Assembly (NCBI GenBank): GCA_030746435.1
Contig: JASLMV010000003.1
Coordinates: 113,714-177,713 of the forward strand
Origin: Gammaproteobacteria bacterium
GTDB lineage: Bacteria > Pseudomonadota > Gammaproteobacteria > Steroidobacterales > GCA-2729495
DNA length: 64,000 nt
Reading direction: 5' to 3'
Below, piece after piece: positions 63,908 to 64,000 of the stretch (within the stretch, counting starts at the first letter, position 1; each line of letters opens with the position of its first letter). The notes below the pieces were generated by a model. The model was given only the letters and a program-made list of their open reading frames with translations, was not told the origin of the DNA and made no database searches. Made by a program: the position numbers and the translations under genes.

Positions 63908-64000
63908 ATGTGGTTTGGGCAGCTTCCTGTCCGCATGCGAACCGGCGTTATTCTTATTTGCCGGCTCGGGTCCCGGCTTAGTTATCAATCCAGAACGGGT

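Overview
The window looks like chromosomal DNA from a GC-rich gammaproteobacterium, probably an aquatic heterotroph. The evidence is the gene content: TrmB, PolA next to EngB, an LptM-type lipoprotein, GspA/GspB, FadE, GshA, an ArgR-led arg operon and a YdcH protein. Family-level placement is a guess. No tRNA, rRNA, insertion sequence, prophage or CRISPR array was seen. Genes are dense and often overlap by 1-4 bases (ATGA, GTGA, TGATG), so many are probably translationally coupled.

Layout. 0-3.2 kb: truncated trmB, a large FG-GAP lipoprotein and a small lipoprotein. 3.4-13.4 kb: an accessory region with two prolyl-4-hydroxylase-like oxygenases, an anchored SGNH hydrolase, a DUF2723 membrane glycosyltransferase-like protein, a bilin-reductase-like protein, a ceramidase-like membrane protein, and a carbamoyltransferase/SxtJ-like/DUF5989 module closed by a strong terminator. 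This reads as envelope or small-molecule modification. 13.5-16.8 kb: a co-directional run ending in a MocA-like nucleotidyltransferase, moaD and moaE. 16.8-21.4 kb: a DsbA-like lipoprotein, engB and polA, with a candidate small RNA between polA and engB, where Spot 42 and ErsA lie in other bacteria.

21.4-29.9 kb: a minus-strand operon argR-argG-(P-loop protein)-argC-argD-argF'-argB-argH-lptM-polA. It is driven by a sigma70-type promoter overlapped by a palindromic candidate ArgR operator. The carbamoyltransferase is of the acylornithine type, so citrulline would be made in acylated form. No argA or argE is in the operon, and an unrecognised P-loop protein sits inside it. 29.9-35.5 kb: a TANGO2-like protein, nudC, a divergent FlhC-like/FlhD-like regulator pair, an ABC exporter and an SRAP DNA-repair protein.

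35.5-49.4 kb: a FakA-FakB fusion behind gspA-gspB, then isoprenoid genes (ispA, mvaD, a phosphomevalonate-kinase-like gene, mvaS), fadE, mdh and a YheT-type hydrolase. 49.4-64 kb: gshA, two related anchored proteins, two oxidoreductases, a 5-oxoprolinase coupled to an SLC13 transporter, an ATL repair protein, small lipoproteins and ydcH. This part also carries several intergenic repeats, including a dispersed family with two clear inverted copies at 49.4 and 55.6 kb and a possible third at 63.6 kb.
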